Shown in pieces: positions 59,290-64,000 of a stretch of 64,000 bases of DNA. The notes under the pieces are model-generated. The model was not told the origin of the DNA and made no database searches. It saw nothing but the letters and a program-made list of their open reading frames with translations. Position numbers and translations under genes: made by a program. Position 1 is the stretch's first letter. Every line of letters starts with the position of its first letter. Source of the stretch: Cornus controversa (lineage: Eukaryota; Streptophyta; Magnoliopsida; Cornales; Cornaceae); assembly GCA_026545225.1 (NCBI GenBank), contig CM048848.1, positions 45,882,806 through 45,946,805 on the forward strand, given 5' to 3'.

Positions 59290-59720
59290 TCTACCGAACT
59301 AAGTTTGACCTGATCCGTGGGCAACCCCAAGGTACGTAGGCAGTCTAGGCAGCCCTAGATTCGGTCCCATCATCACCATCATTCCATTTATTACTATTGT
59401 ATTCACTTCTTCCATATTTCATACTTCATCCACTCCTAAATGGTCTTGGGGACCTTAAATCCTTTCTACCGAACTACTTTCTACCTGATCCTTGGGCAGC
59501 CCTAAGGTACGTAGGCAATCTGGGTTGCCCTGAATTTAGTTCCACCACCACCACCACCACTTTCTATCCATCTCAATTACATTACATTCCAATCACTTCA
59601 TTCATTCATTCATTTCATCCAATGGCCATTTAATCTAGGTCATTGGAACTACGTTTGACCTGATTCCCTTTATCGAGATATGTAGGCAGCTCAGGCAACC
59701 CCGGGTTCGGTCACATTTCT
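59290..59720. repeat. Three-copy repeat with GGTACGTAGGCAG motif
   Basis: GACCTGAT, GGGCA(A/G)CCC and a GTA(C/T)GTAGGCAG-like string recur at about 59308, 59486 and 59656 with a period of about 170 bp. It lies in the last 900 bp of the LTR. Confidence 0.75.
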
Positions 59721-60161
59721 CATCTAAGTCCCTTTCTTCTTTTTTCCTTTCTGAATTATATACATATACATATTAGACTTTTTTTGTGAACATAATTATC
59801 TTTGAAATAGTAAAGCATTATAAGGATTAGGTAACCGTATTCAGTACGGATGTTGTGGAATGCCTACACCTTCCTCACACATAACCAAATCCTCGAACTC
59901 ACTAATCTGGTTTTCAAAAGATCATATGGTAGTCATTCATTTGGGCCCGCACATACATTTACATCTCAGGTGACCTAGCACACCATAACTCAATATTAGG
60001 TGGCGACTCTAAGAACACATCTTTTCTTTGGCCTTTACAAACTTCGGCGTGTGCCAACCCTGTTGCGATACACGGAACGATAGCCAGGGCAACCCTTCCA
60101 TTCCACACTGGATGGGGGGAATCGTCTGTCTGTCTAGCCAGAAGTTCAAGAGTGCGATAGC

Positions 60162-60179
60162 TGGCGACTCCACTAGGGA
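60162..60179 (+). other. Primer-binding-site-like motif after the Ogre-like LTR
   Basis: TGGCGACTCCACTAGGGA resembles the tRNA-Arg-type primer sites reported for Ogre elements. It marks the LTR as a 5' LTR, but only about 100 bp of interior follow. Confidence 0.6.
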
Positions 60180-60180
60180 C

Positions 60181-60304
60181 TAGTGAGGGTTTAAGTCTTA
60201 TAAGTTTTTATGATGCTTTCCATTTCATTTTCATATGATTATGTTCATTTACATTTTTTTTTCTTTACATCTATATATATGTGTGTGTGCACGCGCGTAT
60301 GCAT
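60181..60304. other. Short junction sequence
   Basis: Start of the Ogre-like interior, then a TATATATGTGTGTGTGC tract that passes into the bHLH 5' flank copy. The breakpoint is near 60270-60305. Confidence 0.5.
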
Positions 60305-62330
60305 GCATGTATGACTTGAATTCTTCGACTTGTAGATGTTATTCAATAGACGGTTGATCAAGACTAAAGAGATTGTGATTGATATTGGAGACATCATAGG
60401 CTACACACAAGTCAAAATTTCAAAACGTGTCTTTAAAAAAATAAATATGAAAATACTATAAGTTTTCTAATATGGTTTCTTCTGATAATTAGGATTATAC
60501 AATTGTTGATTCAAAATTAAATTTTTCATTGAACTTGACCAATTTCAACTTAAAAATTAAAAAAAATTTACATGACTACTTGGAGTCTTTTAAATAAATT
60601 TTACATTTTTATTCTACGATATTTTTGAAGAACATATTTTATTTCATATTTGGTTATGGGACTTTACGCAAACAAACTCTCAAAATAGCTCTCAAATTAA
60701 AGTAAATTAGACTGACACCCTCTCAAAATTTTCTTCGTGTTACACGAACACTCAGTCGTTAATTCCACATGGTGTGTCTTTTGCAATTACAAATATGTTC
60801 TTTGACCTTTGTAAAAATTCTTTTAACTTTAAAATATGATGTGAAATGGTCAAAATATTCTTTTAAAAATTTTGTTCGGGCAAAGTTCCCCTTCTACTCC
60901 AATGCAACATATATATAATATAATTAATATTTTATATAGTTATCTATAAATATTTAATTATTATATACATATATAATATGCATATTAAATACAAACTATT
61001 TTGTCAATTATTTATTTAATATATAAATTACCCTCCAACTACAGTAACAAATTATTTATTTAAATAAATAATAAACATTTAATATTAAAAAAATATAATC
61101 GAATATTAAATTTATTTTAAAAAATAAATATATAATTTAGTAAATAAAACTAAAAATTGAATATATTTTTAATAGTATTATATTACAAATTATACATATA
61201 CATAAAATTCACCCTTCACGTGTATCAAATATACAAAAAAAAAATTATGAATGATCAGATATACAAATTAAGTCATAAATTAATGAAATTTGACAACACC
61301 AAGAATCCAAAAGCCAAACCCTAAATTCACCAATACAACATTAAATGGAATTATTAACACAAATAAGAAAATCAGTTCAAACCCACTTCATTGAGGCCTG
61401 TTTGGCAACCGCTTTTGTTTTGTGGTTTTTGTTTTGAGTATTGTACTGTAACGGAGCAAAACACGAAAACGTGTTTGGTAACTTTTATTGTGATTTGAAT
61501 ACTACCACATTTGTTGCCGAAAAGTGACCTGAATCAAAAACAAAAAATTGATGTTTCCTAATATTTTTGCATTGTAGCGATGTATAGTGCCAAAAAAGAA
61601 AAAAACCTCTAGGTAGCATTTTTTAAGTAGTCATTTTGTTTCTCAATCTTGTCACACTTTTTTATCAAACATGTTTTCCAATTGTTGTTTTCAAAAATCT
61701 TGTAATAAATTTTACGTTACCAAACATGCTTCCAATCATTATTGAATACAATCCACAACAAAAATATTGTTTATGTTTCAGATGAAAATAGATACACAAA
61801 ATGTAAATGGTTGTCAAATGGGCCCTGAATTTGAAAACGAGTACTATGCTACAGCCCAAAAGAAGAGCAATGATGGTTTACACTAGCCCACCAATTTTCC
61901 TCCGAAAGATTCAACGACGATGCAACTGTAGTGGAGGGTCACAAACACGGTAATGTTGCTAGTAATGAGAATCGATGATGAAGTTGGTACCCAAGAAAAA
62001 CTCCAATTTTTATCCGAAATCACATTGTTTTCTTCCCATTTTCCTAATTGTATAGCAAAATCTTCCAAACCTCTACATACATCTATATACACATATACTT
62101 ACGAAAGGACTTGTAACCAATGCTATAATTTCCCCCATCCTCAAAGATGAGGAGATGATATTGTATGCAATCACGGAAACAAATCGGCTGATAGTCATTC
62201 ATTCATTGACTTTGAAATCAAAAGTCTCGTTTGAAACTGAATCTATTTAGTGGTACGCAAAGGTCTAACTTTTAACGAGTGTGAATGCGCGTGCCGTAAT
62301 ATGTGAAATACGTCACTGGTGCGTAAGATA
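60305..62330 (-). repeat. Second copy of the bHLH 5' flank, without the gene
   Basis: It aligns with 47231-48845 through TGACGGTTGATCAAGACT-like, GATATTGGAGACATCATAGG, AATATGTTCTTTGACCTTTG, ACACCAAGAATCCAAAAGC and AAAAGTCTCGTTTGAAACTG. It starts at a microsatellite that corresponds to the one just upstream of bHLH exon 1. No bHLH exon lies beyond it. The MITE at 61395 accounts for much of its extra length. Confidence 0.82.
61395..61825. mobile_element. MITE, 431 bp, with GGCC...TTTGRCAACC ends
   Basis: The left end GGCCTGTTTGGCAACC and the right end, read in complement as GGCCCATTTGACAACC, form inverted repeats. TGA flanks both sides (61392-61394, 61826-61828). The element is absent from the paralogous segment at about 48300, where the flank runs on, so it inserted after the duplication. 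It is probably PIF/Harbinger-like, by 3 bp duplication and terminus. Confidence 0.78.
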
Positions 62331-62690
62331 AACTTACTGCGCCGATCGGACATTATCTTGCATAACACAGCATATATTTTATTTTTGTACATATAGACTT
62401 TCAAATTTTAGTCCCCTTCAAAAATTTCATAATTTTATTTTGTATATATAAAATTTTATAAATTCTAAAATATTTTCATAATTCTAATTGTTAGCCTCAC
62501 AAATTTATTCTCTCTCTCATCTCATTGGACACTTGATATATCTCTATCTTTAATCGTCTGTTTTCTTATGTTACTGACTTTTTTTTAGCTATTTTTTATT
62601 TAATGAAATATAACGATGTATAAGAAGGTACAAAAGAAAACCTAAATAATAATAAATAAAAAAATGTATGTTTCTCTTTAAACTCATTTA
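62331..62690. other. AT-rich spacer
   Basis: No gene or repeat recognised. Confidence 0.5.
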
Positions 62691-63018
62691 GTGCATGTTG
62701 GTACTTTTTCAATTTTTTGAAAAAATAAAAACAAAAAAATCAGTTGTGCTGTCATTTATGTCAAAAGCAGAATACGTTTGGTAACGTCATCTACTGTCAA
62801 TTTTTTAACATTGCTACAATACCCTTAAAAATGAAAACTAGACTTAGTAGCTTCGTTTTGAAACTTTTAACTTATGCATAACCGGTTCTCAATTTTTTGA
62901 CATTGCTTTTATTTTTTCTGAAATGAAAACGCATTACCAGATATGTTTTTTGATATGGCTTTTCATTTTTCAGAAATGGCACAGAAAACAAAAACTGACC
63001 AAGTTACCAAACAAGCCC
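62691..63018. mobile_element. MITE, 328 bp, TTA target duplication
   Basis: The left end GTGCATGTTGGTACTTTTTC and the right end, read in complement as GGGCTTGTTTGGTAACTTGG, are imperfect inverted repeats. TTA flanks both ends (62688-62690, 63019-63021). It resembles the MITEs at 21965 and 61395. Confidence 0.65.
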
Positions 63019-63062
63019 TTATTGTATATGACATATGGAAATCATGTTTATACATACATCTA

Positions 63063-63874
63063 GTAATGATCTCTTGCTCATCGGTGAGCAAGATAATTTA
63101 TTTATACATTTTATAGTGATCGTTGGATTTAATCTAATGGTCACATTTCAATCCCACTCATCTCCTTTTCAAAAATCACAAAACCACATTCTCCTTATTT
63201 TATATTTCCTAAATTAATGTTACCAATTAGTTAGCCATTGTAAAAATATATATATTTATATATTTTCAAACCTATTGTGTGTCAAACTACTAATTCGCAT
63301 CTCTGCTAAACTAATTTAAAATTAATATTTTCAACCTTCCACAAAATATTATCCTCCTTAATTTGAAGATAATCTTTGTTTCAAACATTTGTTTTTGACG
63401 ATAATCAATAATCAAGTAATTAGGAACTTTCCAAATACCGTTTGACAGAAGAATAGTGAATTGGCCAATTCGTAATGGGATGGGTGGATTCCGATTTCAA
63501 GTGATTTTTTTGATAGCGAACCAACAATCCATTTTTTTTATTTATAAATATTTAATAATAATCAAATCTATATATAGAAAAGAATTAATTTTCAATTCAT
63601 TCACTTTACTTTCAACTATATCATTTTTGAAAGGAATAAAAACACGATTTTGGCAATTTACAAAGACTATTTTTTTTTGGTAATTACCTTAGTTTACAAT
63701 GACTAACTAAATGGTAACATTAATGTAACAAATATAAAATAAGGAGAATGTAATTTTGTGGTTTTTGGAAAGGAGATAAGTGGGTTTGGAATGTAACCGT
63801 TAGATTAAATTCAACAGTTACTGTAAAATGTGTGGATATATTTTCTTGCTCATCGGTGAGCAAGATATCACTAC
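63063..63874. mobile_element. Long-inverted-repeat element, 812 bp, hairpins at both ends
   Basis: Terminal inverted repeats of about 183 bp (63063-63246 and 63692-63874) are similar at roughly four bases in five by eye. TA flanks both sides (63061-63062, 63875-63876). Near each end is the perfect 20 bp palindrome CTTGCTCATCGGTGAGCAAG. The centre is AT-rich without a transposase. Long inverted repeats suggest Mutator-like or mariner-like origin, but neither is certain. Confidence 0.75.
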
Positions 63875-63889
63875 TATAAACTATATATA

Positions 63890-64000
63890 TGTTGTGTCAG
63901 GAGCCCAGAAACTCAAAAAATAAATCACCACACACACAAATAAACAAAGATTTATGTGGTTCAGCAATTGCCTATGTCCACGGGAGGCAGCAGATCACTA
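63890..64000 (+). repeat. Likely start of a copia LTR, cut by the window end
   Basis: TGTTGTGTCAGGAGCCCAG is followed by ATTTATGTGGTTCAGC and CTATGTCCACGGGAGGCAG, wording common in plant copia LTRs (TTTACGTGGTTCGGC...CTACGTCCACGG). The rest is beyond the window. Confidence 0.4.

Larger units (their letters stand above)
54057..60160 (+). repeat. Ogre/Tat-like giant LTR (Ty3/gypsy), with nested TRIM
   Basis: It starts TGCAGACACCTATTTTTGACC, resembling the start of Ogre/Tat LTRs. A TATA-like CTATAAATACCCCCC with a leader-like stretch lies at 55661-55760. CCGAACTA...TTTGACCTGAT and GGTACGTAGGCAG occur three times (59300-59700), a motif I associate with Ogre-type elements. It ends near 60150, just before a primer-site-like TGGCGACTCCACTAGGGA. 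Length without the TRIM is about 5.5 kb, in the range known for Ogre LTRs. The body holds long AT-rich simple repeats. The start is less certain than the end. Confidence 0.65.

Noticed and set aside
1-64000. CRISPR arrays, bacterial operons, tRNA or rRNA genes
   Set aside because: No such structures were seen. The tandem arrays here lack regular unique spacers, and the sequence is clearly plant nuclear DNA.

Overview
The window reads as nuclear DNA of a flowering plant, probably a eudicot. It is AT-rich, full of long TA/GA/TG microsatellites, and built mostly from plant-type LTR retrotransposons (Tekay chromovirus, Tat/Ogre-like Ty3/gypsy, copia-type gag-only elements, a TRIM) plus MITEs, a CACTA-like end and a candidate Helitron. 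I cannot name the species.

Layout. 1-6504: broken Tekay/Del chromovirus from its primer-binding site to its 3' LTR; the 5' LTR lies outside the window. 6505-9624: no recognisable gene. 9630-16608: complete-looking gag-only copia-type element (TR-GAG class) with two 1.2 kb LTRs and a perfect 5 bp target duplication; a stray antisense piece of the same LTR lies inside. 16614-18854: unassigned sequence, then a CACTA-like right end. 18857-23130: duplicated 3' flank, last exon and intron piece of a bHLH gene, carrying several MITEs. 23130-27200: AT-rich sequence with a small coding-like fragment and a candidate short Helitron. 27210-34311: part of a Tat-like Ty3/gypsy element with pol on the minus strand and, on the plus strand, a plant mobile domain (PMD) gene with its own promoter-like region, preceded by three different minisatellites. 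34311-36720: CACTA-like left end, host-gene remnant and a foldback element. 37380-37796: another copy of the bHLH 3' flank. 37797-42991: small non-autonomous gypsy-type element with matching target duplications, containing an antisense partial TR-GAG copy and a minisatellite. 43018-44244: solo TR-GAG LTR. 44260-48840: the one host gene that looks intact, a three-exon bHLH162-like transcription factor on the minus strand (45508-47110), with its flanks. 49167-49876: 355 bp tandem duplication. 50259-53275: fourth TR-GAG copy (5' LTR and gag). 54057-60180: Ogre-like giant LTR with an intact 573 bp TRIM nested inside. 60305-62330: second copy of the bHLH 5' flank without the gene. 62691-64000: MITEs and the likely start of another copia LTR.

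Two themes tie the window together. One gag-only retrotransposon family is present four times in different states, with GGACCGGTCC-type palindromes in its LTRs. A local bHLH cluster has been duplicated and broken apart, leaving one intact gene and at least three sets of flank or exon remnants. The retroelements are treated here as fossils. All homology statements come from reading the sequence by eye and recalling family features; no database search was run.
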